Shown piece after piece: positions 40,244-48,758 of a stretch of 54,300 bases of DNA. The stretch lies in the IMG/VR virus record IMGVR_UViG_3300047462_000784, positions 1 through 54,300 of that record, one strand, 5' to 3'. Both the position numbers and the translations under genes were made by a program. Numbering within the stretch: position 1 is the stretch's first letter; every line of letters begins with the position of its first letter. Source of the stretch: a virus. The notes under the pieces were generated by a model. The model was not told where the DNA came from, made no database searches, and saw nothing but the letters and a program-made list of their open reading frames with translations.

Positions 40244-40283
40244 AATAAAAAACCCGCGAGAAGCAATGCTCGTCGCGGGCTGT
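40244..40283 (-). terminator. terminator upstream of ParB-methylase
   Basis: Minus strand CCCGCGA-C-GAGCA-TT-GCT-T-CTCGCGGG followed by TTTTTTATTTCC. Long interrupted G:C stem and six U, between the DUF6362-like gene and the methylase. Confidence 0.78.
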
Positions 40284-40440
40284 TGAATGTGGTTTGGTGT
40301 GAGATTCAGCAGAGATTCTGTTGAGATACAGCTTTCGCAACCATAGCCGAAATAATAGACCAATTTTCCTGAAACGCGTCACGCCATGTTGATCCCACTT
40401 TCCGCAATTGCCCTCATGCGCCAGCATTGACGCGCAGAGA

Positions 40441-40839
40441 TCATCCACTTCCAGCAATCTCTCTTGGCTGATTGAGCCGCTTGCAGAGCACCGACAGGGC
40501 GGATTGCCAGCGGCGTTGTGCGGTGCTGACCGAACAGGCATTGCGTTTGGCGATGTCTGACCATGGATAGCGCTGGGCTCGCATCCACACCAGATGCCGC
40601 TGCTCCTGCTCGAGCCACTGCATCCAGTTCATCGTCTCCAGCATGCGGTCGACGGCTTTCGGATCCGGCGGGAATCGCCGGGGTGGGGGATCGTCGCCTG
40701 CCATGCGTTCGTATTCGGTGCGCACAAATAGCGGCCAGACGTTGTAGTAACCCTGCACGCGGACGGGTGGCAGGCGGCGGGCAATCTGGTCGGCGTCGGT
40801 AAGCCGTTCGGCCACTGCTTCGATGGTCCAGTCAGTCAT
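40441..40839 (-). CDS. HTH-containing phage regulator (DUF6362-like)
   Basis: 132 residues from ATG at 40839. The first half (TDWTIEAVAERLTDADQIAR, PPVRVQGYYNVWPLFVR) and the C-terminal helix-turn-helix (RYPWSDIAKRNACSVSTAQR) match small phage proteins known as DUF6362. Last gene of the early operon before the terminator, in the place often taken by a late-transcription activator. That role is an inference from position. Confidence 0.8.
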   Translation of the reverse strand: MTDWTIEAVAERLTDADQIARRLPPVRVQGYYNVWPLFVRTEYERMAGDDPPPRRFPPDPKAVDRMLETMNWMQWLEQEQRHLVWMRAQRYPWSDIAKRNACSVSTAQRRWQSALSVLCKRLNQPREIAGSG

Positions 40840-41047
40840 GCTGCCCTCCGTTGCCAGCCAAGCCATACAGCCGCTGGCCCAGACGGCGCACGAATTCCCG
40901 TTCGACGAAATCGAGGCGCTCGTCGGTCTCCGACACCACCAGAATGCGCTGATCACGCCAGCCGCTTTGCTTGATCGCGTCCAGATCGGTGGACTGCGCA
41001 AGTTGCCGATCCAGCGGACAGCGGTAGGATTGTTTGGGGATTTTCAT
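40832..41047 (-). CDS. small conserved phage protein
   Basis: 71 residues: KIPKQSYRCPLDRQLAQSTD, LDAIKQSGWRDQRILVVSET and LDFVEREFVRRLGQRLYG. I recognise this as a common small protein next to RuvC-like and DUF6362-like genes in Burkholderiales-type phages; function unknown. Overlaps both neighbours (ATGA upstream, eight bases downstream), so it is part of a tightly coupled set. Confidence 0.78.
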   Translation of the reverse strand: MKIPKQSYRCPLDRQLAQSTDLDAIKQSGWRDQRILVVSETDERLDFVEREFVRRLGQRLYGLAGNGGQHD

Positions 41048-41517
41048 GTGAGTTCCTCCTGTGTATCGATGGCCCAGTGCAGCAGCGCCAGCGCATCGGC
41101 TTCGTTGTCGTCGGCCGGTGTGTAGCCTTTCCGTTGCATGGTCGCGATCATGTCGTCCTTGCCCGCATTGCCCTTGCCGGTCGCGTGCTTCTTGATCGTG
41201 CCTACCGGTATGCCCTGATACGGGATGTTGTGGTGTTCGCACCAGGCGGTGAGATGCGCCATGAAGCCACCATAGGCATGGGCAGCGTCGACGCCCGCGT
41301 GATTGCGTACCTCTTCGAAATACACGACGTTGATGCCGTCAACCGATTGCTTGACTTCGGTGAGCCAGCGCTTGAACCGCAGGAAGCGCATGCCGCCACC
41401 TTCGAAGCGTTGGGGTTTGAACGATTGCGTGCCACTGGTGATGCCGTTGTCGCGTGTGCGGACAGCCCATCCGGTGGTCGTGCCCAGATCAAGTGCGAGG
41501 ATAGTGAGTTTAGTCAT
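41044..41517 (-). CDS. RuvC-like Holliday-junction resolvase
   Basis: 157 residues. RNase H fold acidic residues: Asp10 (ILALDLGTTTGWA), Glu68/Glu69 (VVYFEEV) and Asp137/Asp141 (ADDNEADALALLHWAI). GTIKKHATGKGNAGKDDM is the basic segment typical of phage RuvC-like resolvases. Known: resolves branched DNA during replication and packaging. Overlaps the preceding gene by eight bases. Confidence 0.9.
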   Translation of the reverse strand: MTKLTILALDLGTTTGWAVRTRDNGITSGTQSFKPQRFEGGGMRFLRFKRWLTEVKQSVDGINVVYFEEVRNHAGVDAAHAYGGFMAHLTAWCEHHNIPYQGIPVGTIKKHATGKGNAGKDDMIATMQRKGYTPADDNEADALALLHWAIDTQEELT

Positions 41518-41806
41518 GACGTTTCCCTTTTGACGGCTGCGCTGCGATCAGGATGCGTTGACCACGCACCCGCTTGCCGCCTTTCCTGTGCAGTTCGCAA
41601 CGGCGATTGACGTGCGTGATCGTATGGCCGGTCGTAAAGATGAAAGACGCTCCACAGTCGGGGCAATGACTGCGCCAGTTCAGCAGCGTTGTCATAAAAC
41701 CGTCCTGGCGGCGATGGGAGCGAACTTCGTCCAACCGATAGGGCTGACCGTTGACCAAAAATGCGGTACCGATTTCCGGTGGCATGGCAAACTTGATGGG
41801 TGTCAT
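41510..41806 (-). CDS. small zinc-binding phage protein
   Basis: 98 residues from ATG at 41806. A Cys-x2-Cys (SHCPDCGASFIF) followed by CELHRKGGKR makes a probable zinc finger; the C-terminus is basic. Not recognised by name. It directly follows repeat element B and overlaps the RuvC-like gene, so its message leader would include the element's hairpins. Confidence 0.7.
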   Translation of the reverse strand: MTPIKFAMPPEIGTAFLVNGQPYRLDEVRSHRRQDGFMTTLLNWRSHCPDCGASFIFTTGHTITHVNRRCELHRKGGKRVRGQRILIAAQPSKGKRHD

Positions 41807-41845
41807 GCTGCAACCTCCATCCGGCATGCCAAACGCCTACGAACC

Positions 41846-42085
41846 GAGAGAGAGTGTGAGCCCCGCGCTAGCGGGGTCTCACTCTCTCTCCCTTTAGGGA
41901 GAGGTGAACTACTGGATTCTGGAACAGGCTGCAAACCCGCATGGAGTCTGGCCTTTTCCAGAATCCACAGAATCCAGCCCAGAATCCGCCGGATTCTGGA
42001 ATCTGAGCCAAGTGCCTGATTTGATTGGGTTTGGCTGTCTGGACAGAATCCAGAATCCACGGATTCTAGAAAGGCTGGATTCTGG
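41846..42085. repeat. structured repeat element B (GGATTCTGG words around a conserved core)
   Basis: Plus strand. H1: very long hairpin (41846-41890), GAGAGAGAGT.GTGAG-CCCCGC with loop GCTA and its complement. H2: CTCTCCC-TTTA-GGGAGAG (41886-41903), sharing bases with H1 so that the two compete. Word GGATTCTGG at 41914, core 41928-41952, inverted CCAGAATCC-type words at 41958, 41968 and 41979, a direct word at 41991, inverted words at 42044 and 42051, and direct words at 42061 and 42077. TGGATTCTGG (41913-41922) pairs perfectly with CCAGAATCCA (41958-41967), placing the core in the loop as in element A. It lies 3' of the primase-helicase and 5' of a zinc protein. Confidence 0.75.
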
Positions 42086-42097
42086 ATTTCGGTGAAA

Positions 42098-44314
42098 TCA
42101 TGCATAGGTGTCATCGTTTTCATGCTCCTTTTCTTCATCGTTGTGTTCGTCCTGGTATATCCAGACGCTGGGGTTTTCAACCGGCAGTACTGCGCCGCTC
42201 TGGCGGCATTTGTAATGGGTAGGCAAGACAGGCACCTGGGCCTCGTGAATCTCGCCTGTGTCGGGGTCGGGCGGCCCTGTTGGCCGCAACAGCGACATGC
42301 CTTCCACGCACAGGTAGCCGAACTTGCTGCGCGTCGGCGCCGTCAGCCCGTAATCGCGCGGATTCTGGAAAAACTTCACATAGCCCTTGGTGGCGAGCAC
42401 GCCGATGCGCTCGGCAACCGTTGAGCGGCCACCCAGGCCTGCCTGATTCTCGAAGCTTTCCGCGAACTGGACGACCGTGTAGGCACGCCCCTTCTGCGCT
42501 TCGTCGAACAGCATCTGCAGGATCACGTCGTGCTTGCGCCGGCGTTCTGCATCGAGCTTGTCGCCATAGTCCTGCTTCACCAGGCGTTCGACGTTCGGAT
42601 CCTGCTCGCACCACGCGCCGGTAACCTTGTCGACATGCTTGGTCGGAATACCCGGGCCATTGCGCAGCTCGAAAATCAGCTGGCGCGTTGTCCGGCTTTC
42701 GTCGGGGCGGAACAGCAGCATCCCCGTGGTGTAATACCCGCGCAGGCTACCGGCACCAGCGAGCGCCTGGAACGGATCTTCCTCAAACTGTTTCTTCGAT
42801 AGTTTTTTGGTGTGGTGGGCGAGGATGATCCCCGCTTCGGGATTGACGGCGTCGCGCAAGCGCTCGACGCGCTGCGACAGGAAGTACAGCATCGCGGCGT
42901 TGTCGTTCTCGCCGCCTTCACCGCCGCCGTCGAACACGTTGCGGATCGGATCAATCACGATGATGTCCGGCTTCCCACCGCCGAAGGCGTTAGCGATCGC
43001 CGGTATGATCTGCTGCAGGCCATGGTCGTCGAGCACCATGCGCAACTGCGACGTGACCATCAGATTGCGGCGGGCCTCCAGCATGCGCGATGCCGGCAGC
43101 CTGATGTCGCGCATCCGCTCGCGCAGATAGTGGTATTGCACCTCTGCCTGCAGGTAAAACACGCGCAGCGGACGCGGCGGCCGCATGCCAAGAAACGGTG
43201 CACCGGCCGCCATGTGGGCCAGCCAGGACAATAGGAAATCGCTCTTGCCGACCTTGGGAGCACCGCCGAACACCAGCATGCCGCCCGGCGTGAGCACGCG
43301 CGGGTGGATGATGTCGTCAGGAATCGGGCTGAGATCGTCCAGCATCGCGCCGAGCGAAAACACTGGCAGCGAGGCAGGCGCGGCCTTGATCGTTGCGCGC
43401 TCACCCGTTGCGATGAATGCATGGCAATCGAATCCGTCGGCGATCGCATCCGCCGCATCCCACTTTTCCGGCATGGCGTCGGGCGGCAGCAGGATCGAGA
43501 CCGACAGCGCGCCGGCAGCCACGATGGCCTGGGCCGCAGCTTCGGCATAATCCCAGCCTGGGCCATCCTTGTCCGGCCAGATCAGCACATGCTTGTTGCG
43601 CAGCGGCGACCAGTCGGTTTTGTCGACCGGCGCCTTGGCCCCATTCATCGCCGTCGTCGCGCAGATGCCTGATCCGATCAATGCCTGCGCACACTTTTCG
43701 CCTTCGGCCAGCACGACGGTTGTCGACTTGACGACCGCCGGCAGGTTGTAGAGCGGGCGCGGATCGGGCGTGCGCCAGGCGCGGGCACGGACATCCCATG
43801 GCCTGAATTCCTTGCCGGTCGGCGGGTCGTAGCGATAGACGCAGGCGATCAGCTCGCCGTTGGCCGTGGTGTAGTTCCACTTCGCCGTGTAGGGGCCGAG
43901 CTCATCGATGGCCGGACTGCGGGTATCGGTCCGGAGTATCGGCGCGGTCGGACGCATACCCAGCCACTGACCAATCTCGGTCGCGACAGCAGGAAAATCC
44001 CTCTCGATCGAATAGCCCCGGATTCTTGCCCACAGGTCGAACAGGTCGCCGCCCTCGCCAGAGGCAAAATCCTTCCACAGCCCGGTATGCTCGCCGACCA
44101 GTTCCACCACGAGACTCTTGCCGGGATTGCCGTCAGTGTCGCCGACATAGAATTTTCCGCCGCGCACCCGACCCTGCGGCAACAGATAATGCAAAACCGC
44201 ATCGATGCCTGCCAGCAGCCCATGCCGCAATGCAGCCGTGTCCTCCCGCTGCATGCGCGGTTTGAGCTGGCCGCCAGCATCGTTGAAATCGAACCAGTCG
44301 ACGCGATCGGTCAT
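42098..44314 (-). CDS. primase-helicase (TOPRIM + RepA/RecA-like)
   Basis: 738 residues from ATG at 44314. A TOPRIM-like part near 200-250 (VVLAEGEKCAQALIG, LIWPDKDGPGWDYAEAA) precedes a RecA-like helicase: Walker A VFGGAPKVGKSDFLLSW near 350 and Walker B IIVIDPIRNVFDGGG near 455. A C-terminal winged-helix-like region follows. This matches phage replication proteins that combine primase and RepA-type helicase. Its stop is 12 bases before the repeat element B array. Start overlaps the nuclease gene by ATGA. Confidence 0.9.
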   Translation of the reverse strand: MTDRVDWFDFNDAGGQLKPRMQREDTAALRHGLLAGIDAVLHYLLPQGRVRGGKFYVGDTDGNPGKSLVVELVGEHTGLWKDFASGEGGDLFDLWARIRGYSIERDFPAVATEIGQWLGMRPTAPILRTDTRSPAIDELGPYTAKWNYTTANGELIACVYRYDPPTGKEFRPWDVRARAWRTPDPRPLYNLPAVVKSTTVVLAEGEKCAQALIGSGICATTAMNGAKAPVDKTDWSPLRNKHVLIWPDKDGPGWDYAEAAAQAIVAAGALSVSILLPPDAMPEKWDAADAIADGFDCHAFIATGERATIKAAPASLPVFSLGAMLDDLSPIPDDIIHPRVLTPGGMLVFGGAPKVGKSDFLLSWLAHMAAGAPFLGMRPPRPLRVFYLQAEVQYHYLRERMRDIRLPASRMLEARRNLMVTSQLRMVLDDHGLQQIIPAIANAFGGGKPDIIVIDPIRNVFDGGGEGGENDNAAMLYFLSQRVERLRDAVNPEAGIILAHHTKKLSKKQFEEDPFQALAGAGSLRGYYTTGMLLFRPDESRTTRQLIFELRNGPGIPTKHVDKVTGAWCEQDPNVERLVKQDYGDKLDAERRRKHDVILQMLFDEAQKGRAYTVVQFAESFENQAGLGGRSTVAERIGVLATKGYVKFFQNPRDYGLTAPTRSKFGYLCVEGMSLLRPTGPPDPDTGEIHEAQVPVLPTHYKCRQSGAVLPVENPSVWIYQDEHNDEEKEHENDDTYA

Positions 44315-45069
44315 GCCTGTTTGCTCCAGCAGCGTCCGTGCCAGTTGCACCAGCGGCATTCGTAGTGGGATGAGTCATGCGCGATGCGCGGCAGCAGTTC
44401 GCCGGCATCGGTGGCTTGCAGGATCTGCACCGCACGGTCGGATCCACGTTGCGCCAGCGCAGCGTCAAACGGCACCAGCTCGAAATACAGTTCCTGCGTA
44501 TCCTTGTTGATTGCAGTGAACAGCGCCGGGTGCGCCGAGATGCCCGGCACTGCCGGTTCCATGTACGCCTGGTAAATCGCGATCTGGGTCGCATAGACGG
44601 GTTTTGACAGGGCCACGCCGCGCTTCACGCAATCGCGCCAGTTCTTGTCGTTCATCGTCTTGCATTCCCAGAGCGCCGGGTAGAGCATGCCGAGCGCCAC
44701 TGGGCCGGCTGCGAGGATGCCGTCGACGTGGCCGCGCACCCGTCCACGGGCAACGGAGAATCCGAACTGGTCGCCACCTTGCCTGCGGGTGTAGATTTCA
44801 AATCCGGCCAGCCGCAGCCAGCGGATCGCGAGATCCTCCAGCGTATGGCCAACCTCGAAAATGCGCAGCGTGCGCCCGGGGAGTTCACGATCCGGATCGA
44901 CCGGCGCCTGCACAAACTCGTATTGCAATGCCCGCGCGCAGGCGACGCCCAGGCGCGATGCGCCGAGGTAGGCGCGCGCCGTCTGCAAATCGCGCTCGGC
45001 CTGCAGCGCAGCGTCCAGTACGGCGGAGACGCGCTCGTGAAATTTTGGTTGGGAGTTATAGTCCAGCAT
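44311..45069 (-). CDS. Cas4/RecB-like Fe-S exonuclease
   Basis: 252 residues from ATG at 45069. The PD-(D/E)XK core has GHVDGILA near 112 and WECKTMNDKNW near 131. Four cysteines in the AddB/Cas4 arrangement, Cys44 ... Cys238-x2-Cys241-x5-Cys247, should hold a 4Fe-4S cluster. Known: such phage nucleases resect DNA ends for recombination. No CRISPR array or cas genes are in the window, so it works with the Sak4/SSB set. Shares one base with the upstream stop (TGATG). Confidence 0.88.
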   Translation of the reverse strand: MLDYNSQPKFHERVSAVLDAALQAERDLQTARAYLGASRLGVACARALQYEFVQAPVDPDRELPGRTLRIFEVGHTLEDLAIRWLRLAGFEIYTRRQGGDQFGFSVARGRVRGHVDGILAAGPVALGMLYPALWECKTMNDKNWRDCVKRGVALSKPVYATQIAIYQAYMEPAVPGISAHPALFTAINKDTQELYFELVPFDAALAQRGSDRAVQILQATDAGELLPRIAHDSSHYECRWCNWHGRCWSKQA

Positions 45070-45527
45070 CAAAACGGCACTCCCGGCCCACGCACCGGTC
45101 GCGACCCATGTTGCAATTCATGATGCGAAGTCGCCAGCCTCTCTTCCAGGAAAGCGAGATCACGCTTCGCCATCTGCTCATGCGCGTCGATCATGTATTC
45201 CTGATAGGCGCTGATGATGGTTTCGATGAGACCTTGCACTTCGCGCTTGCTGTAGTCGGCTAGCGGCCGGTCCATGCCGAGCGCGCCGACGTAGTCACCT
45301 AGCGGTGCCAGGCAGCTTTGCAGTGCTGCCATTTCCAATTCAGACGGATCAATCATGCGACCCTCCGTTCTGGTGACGATGCGCGAAAATGCGGCCTGGC
45401 AGCGCATTGAGCAGAAAGTGAAACGCTGCCGAAGCGCGGGTGCCATGTCGATCTGCAGATGAATGCGGTTGTGCGGCGCCTGCCAGCCGAAACCCTTTGC
45501 TTGCCGATAACAGATTGCGCATCTCAA
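45069..45527 (-). CDS. DUF6511-like zinc protein
   Basis: 152 residues. MRCAICYRQAKGFGWQAPHN and FTFCSMRCQAAFSRIV give two Cys-x2/3-Cys pairs, the layout of DUF6511-type phage proteins. The C-terminal half is helical (REVQGLIETIISAYQEYMID, ERLATSHHELQHG). Overlaps the helicase stop by ATGA. Function unknown; zinc finger in a replication operon. Confidence 0.8.
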   Translation of the reverse strand: MRCAICYRQAKGFGWQAPHNRIHLQIDMAPALRQRFTFCSMRCQAAFSRIVTRTEGRMIDPSELEMAALQSCLAPLGDYVGALGMDRPLADYSKREVQGLIETIISAYQEYMIDAHEQMAKRDLAFLEERLATSHHELQHGSRPVRGPGVPF

Positions 45528-47200
45528 GCCGCCTCCCGTTGCGCAGCATTGGCGGCGAACACCAGATTCTTGATCTGCGGCTTGCTGAAGTGGAAGGCCA
45601 GCATCGCCGATGCCTGGTAGCGTGTCAGACCGTAGTCGTTGCGATGCTGGAGCGGCAGGTATTTCATTTGCGCCGGGGTCGGCGGCTCGTTGAGCCAGCG
45701 CTTGGTCTTGTGTGCGGAGTCTGCGCTTTCATGGTCGTTCAGCCAGTCGTCGGCTTGCGCCAGGCAGACCGAACGCTCACCGATGCCGAGCAGGCGCGTC
45801 GGAAGGGACTTGCCGCCACCCAGCGCATGCCAGCGCCCACTCAGATAAAACACGCCGCCCCAGGCGAGAAAACCTGTGGCCACCAGCGCGCAGTCGTCGC
45901 CGAACAGGTCGCACCAGCGGAAATTGGAACGTGCGAGCAGGTCGACCTCGGTCATGATGAAATCGGTCAACGCCTCGGCCCCGTCGTCGCAGCGCTCCCA
46001 GACAAAGCCGCACAATGGGCACTCGCGGCACGCGGCCGGCACGTCGGCCTCGCAACCAGGACATTCCTTGACCGGCGCATCACCGGACGAAGTGTCGCGG
46101 CCGTCGAGGTTCGCCTCCTGCTCAAGCTGGCCGTGCATCAGCGTCGCGGTGCCGAAATCCAGCACAATGCAATCACTCTTGAAGACGCCGGGAAATTCGG
46201 CCGGATCGACGGTCCGCAAGCCACGTCCTATCATCTGCATCAGGGTCGACTTGTGCGAACTCGGACGCAGCAGCACGATGCAGGAAGTCGGTGTGTAATC
46301 GTAGCCTTCCGTCAGCACCGCGACGTTGACGACGATCTGGGCGGCGCCGGACTCGAAAGCGGCGAGGCGCGTTTTGCGCTCGGCTTCCGACAGGTCGCCA
46401 TGCACCAGCACCGCCGCGATGCCGGAGTCATTGAACGCCTGGCATACGCTGTCGGCGTGCGCGACCGTCGAACTAAAGACGATGGTCTTGCGGCCGGAAG
46501 CCTTTTCGCGCCAGTGGCGGATCACCGCGTCTGTGACCGGCGTCTTGTTCATGATCGCTTCGACCTCGCTCATGTCGAAGTCGGAAGCCGTTCGCTTGAC
46601 CTGCGACAGCGCGTCGGCGGTACCGACGTCGACCACGAAGGTGCGCGGCGGCACCAGGTGCCCGGACGAGATCAGTTCGCCGAGACGGATCTGGTCAGCG
46701 ACGTTGGTGAATACCTCACGCAATCCCTTGCCATCGCCACGCATCGGAGTCGCGGTGACTCCGAAGACCTTGGCTTTTGCATTCTTCTGCAGCACGCGGT
46801 CAATCACGCGACGATAGCTGGCCGAGGCCGCGTGATGCGCTTCATCGATCACCAGCAGGTCAAGCACCGGCATCGTGTCGAGATGGTTGTCGCGCGATAG
46901 GGTCTGCACCATCGCGAAGATGGCGCGGCCATCCCACGATTTGGTTTTGGCGTCGAACACCGAGGTGCTGACTCCGGTGTTGATGCGTTCGAACTTGGCA
47001 CGGTTTTGCGAAACCAGTTCGTCGCGGTGCGCCAGAATGCAGGCTTTGGCGCCGGGGTCGGCCAGCATGCGGCCGGTGGTGGCCGACAGCATGACGGTCT
47101 TGCCGGCGCCGGTCGGCGCCACGCCCAGCGTGTTGCCGTGGGCGTCGAGCGCAGCCACCGAGCGCTCGACAAAGATGTGTTGTCGTGGTCTGAGCATCAT
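45524..47200 (-). CDS. SF2 DEAD/DEAH-box helicase with zinc ribbon
   Basis: 558 residues. Motif I APTGAGKTVM (28-37), motif II VIDEAHHAAS, motif III VFGVTATPMR, motif V/VI LTEGYDYTPTSCIVLLRPSS and IGRGLRT are complete. A Cys4 ribbon (CPGCEADVPAACRECPLCGF) lies near 395. AGGAG lies ten bases before the ATG. Known: phage SF2 helicases of this kind support replication or recombination. Codons are as G+C-rich as those of neighbours. Confidence 0.92.
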   Translation of the reverse strand: MMLRPRQHIFVERSVAALDAHGNTLGVAPTGAGKTVMLSATTGRMLADPGAKACILAHRDELVSQNRAKFERINTGVSTSVFDAKTKSWDGRAIFAMVQTLSRDNHLDTMPVLDLLVIDEAHHAASASYRRVIDRVLQKNAKAKVFGVTATPMRGDGKGLREVFTNVADQIRLGELISSGHLVPPRTFVVDVGTADALSQVKRTASDFDMSEVEAIMNKTPVTDAVIRHWREKASGRKTIVFSSTVAHADSVCQAFNDSGIAAVLVHGDLSEAERKTRLAAFESGAAQIVVNVAVLTEGYDYTPTSCIVLLRPSSHKSTLMQMIGRGLRTVDPAEFPGVFKSDCIVLDFGTATLMHGQLEQEANLDGRDTSSGDAPVKECPGCEADVPAACRECPLCGFVWERCDDGAEALTDFIMTEVDLLARSNFRWCDLFGDDCALVATGFLAWGGVFYLSGRWHALGGGKSLPTRLLGIGERSVCLAQADDWLNDHESADSAHKTKRWLNEPPTPAQMKYLPLQHRNDYGLTRYQASAMLAFHFSKPQIKNLVFAANAAQREAA

Positions 47201-47213
47201 CGCAGCGGTTCTC

Positions 47214-47870
47214 CTATTGCGCCCAGCTTGGGCGGCCGGGTGCGTTGGCGGGAGCCGGTGTTGGCGTCCGCGATGGTTGAGTAGCTGGTGCCAGAGGTGT
47301 CGGCGCTGCCGGAGCCGAGCCTGCGGACGGGTTGGGCGCGCGGGACGTCAGGCCCATCAGTCGCGCATAGTCCTTGTGGTCCGGCTGGATCGCGACCTTG
47401 ATGACATTCTTGGGTTCGTCGTTCTGATCTTTCTCGACGTCGATCTTCGCCAGGAATTCGATGCCGTCGAGATCGGCGAATCCCTGGATCCGGCGCGCCG
47501 CAGCGGCCTGCTGACCGTTGTCCTGCGGCTGCAGGTTGCGCGATGAATTCAGCAATGCGCGCACAAAGGCGCGGCCGATGTTGGCCCAGTCCGGGCCTTT
47601 CGGGCTGTACAGGCCGATCAGGCTCCAGATCTTGCGCTTGGCGAAATCGCCTTCTGTCACGACGAATTCGGCATTCAGGTAGACCGAGCCGGTCTTGTCG
47701 GAGAGGGTTGCGTAACCGCCGGTCCAGCCTTGTTCCGGCTGGTCGTAGCCGCCCGGTTTGATGGTCATGCGTACCCGCGCCAGCGTGCCCTTCGGGATCA
47801 CGTCATAGGATTGCTGGTTCTGGGCGTCGTTGAAATCGGCCCAAGGATTGGTGTGGATGTAGTTGTTCAT
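47214..47870 (-). CDS. single-strand-binding-like phage protein
   Basis: 218 residues. NPWADFNDAQNQQSYDVIPK, GTLARVRMTIKPGGYDQPEQ, LNAEFVVTEGDFAKRKIWSL and KIDVEKDQNDEPKNVIKVAI resemble the OB-fold-type phage SSBs that accompany Sak4 ATPases. The C-terminal 45 residues are a Pro/Ala linker ending in RPSWAQ, as expected for a flexible partner-binding tail. It follows the Sak4-like gene by three bases. Assignment by context and pattern. Confidence 0.72.
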   Translation of the reverse strand: MNNYIHTNPWADFNDAQNQQSYDVIPKGTLARVRMTIKPGGYDQPEQGWTGGYATLSDKTGSVYLNAEFVVTEGDFAKRKIWSLIGLYSPKGPDWANIGRAFVRALLNSSRNLQPQDNGQQAAAARRIQGFADLDGIEFLAKIDVEKDQNDEPKNVIKVAIQPDHKDYARLMGLTSRAPNPSAGSAPAAPTPLAPATQPSRTPTPAPANAPGRPSWAQ

Positions 47871-47873
47871 GGA

Positions 47874-48758
47874 TCAGATTCCTTGCGATGAAGTGGATTC
47901 GGTGTTTTGCGGGATTTGTGTCGATGGCAATGCGTCGAAGCGCAGGCGCTCGGCGGCGGGACGCACCGGGCCGGCCATCTTGTGCAGCAGGCGGCCGAGA
48001 TGCGGCTCTTCCGTGAGGTCGAGCCGGCCAGAGCGATCCTTGGCTGGATAGCCCCATGGATTGAGCGTATGGCAGACGAAGGCGCGATAGAGACTGCCGT
48101 CGTCGGATTTCAGCGCCGTCATCGTGATCACCTGATCGACGATGCCGGGCAACTCCAGGCCGGTCTTGCTGCCGTCGATCTGCGGCACGAACACCTTGCG
48201 GTTGAAGTCGTCTGTCTTTTCGTCGAGGATGCCGACCAGCACCACGTTCTTGTCGCGGGTGTGCTGCAGGTGGGTCAGCGCGCCGATCAGTTCCTGTCCC
48301 AGCAGGCCATAGGCGCCGCGACTGTCCGGCTTGCCGGTTTTTTCGGAGAAGGCTTGCGGCTGGCCCTTGCACCACTGGAAGCACAGACGCGCCAGCACCG
48401 TGATGCTGTCGATGAAGTAGGTGTCGTATTTCGCCAGCGAGGCCGGATCGCCGAACTGCTCGCAGACGAAGCGGTGGTGCGCCGTCGAAAACGGCTGCTC
48501 GTCGCGCAGCGCCGGATTGGGGCCGCCCAGGAACACCGCGAAATCGCGGAATTCCTGCCAGGTCTGCGGACGGATCGCGTCGCCCGTCCAGTCCTGAACG
48601 GCCAGGTCGCCAGCTTCCAGGTCGACGAACAGGGTGCGTTCGGCCGGCAGGGTGTTGAGCAGGCTGGTCTTGCCGATGCCGGACGGGCCGAAGATCACCA
48701 GCTTGCTGCCGCGCTTTTCGGCAAGGCGCTGGTCTGCGGAAATGATGGGCAGGCTCAT
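47874..48758 (-). CDS. Sak4-like RecA-fold ATPase
   Basis: 294 residues. Walker A VIFGPSGIGKTSLLNTLPAE (22-41), FVDLEAGDLAVQ, and Walker B YFIDSITVLARLCFQW near 114 are those of the AAA_24/Sak4 family of phage recombinases. LVGILDEKTDDF follows. Known: Sak4 anneals single strands with the help of an SSB, and the SSB-like gene is adjacent here. Overlaps the next upstream gene by ATGA. Confidence 0.85.
   Translation of the reverse strand: MSLPIISADQRLAEKRGSKLVIFGPSGIGKTSLLNTLPAERTLFVDLEAGDLAVQDWTGDAIRPQTWQEFRDFAVFLGGPNPALRDEQPFSTAHHRFVCEQFGDPASLAKYDTYFIDSITVLARLCFQWCKGQPQAFSEKTGKPDSRGAYGLLGQELIGALTHLQHTRDKNVVLVGILDEKTDDFNRKVFVPQIDGSKTGLELPGIVDQVITMTALKSDDGSLYRAFVCHTLNPWGYPAKDRSGRLDLTEEPHLGRLLHKMAGPVRPAAERLRFDALPSTQIPQNTESTSSQGI

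Noticed and set aside
36572-42085. CRISPR array
   Set aside because: Words are 7-10 bases, irregularly spaced and in both orientations; no repeat-spacer periodicity, and no cas1/cas2.
41803-42180. 125-codon minus frame in element B
   Set aside because: Low complexity generated by GGATTCTGG words and hairpins; it overlaps the end of the primase-helicase gene.
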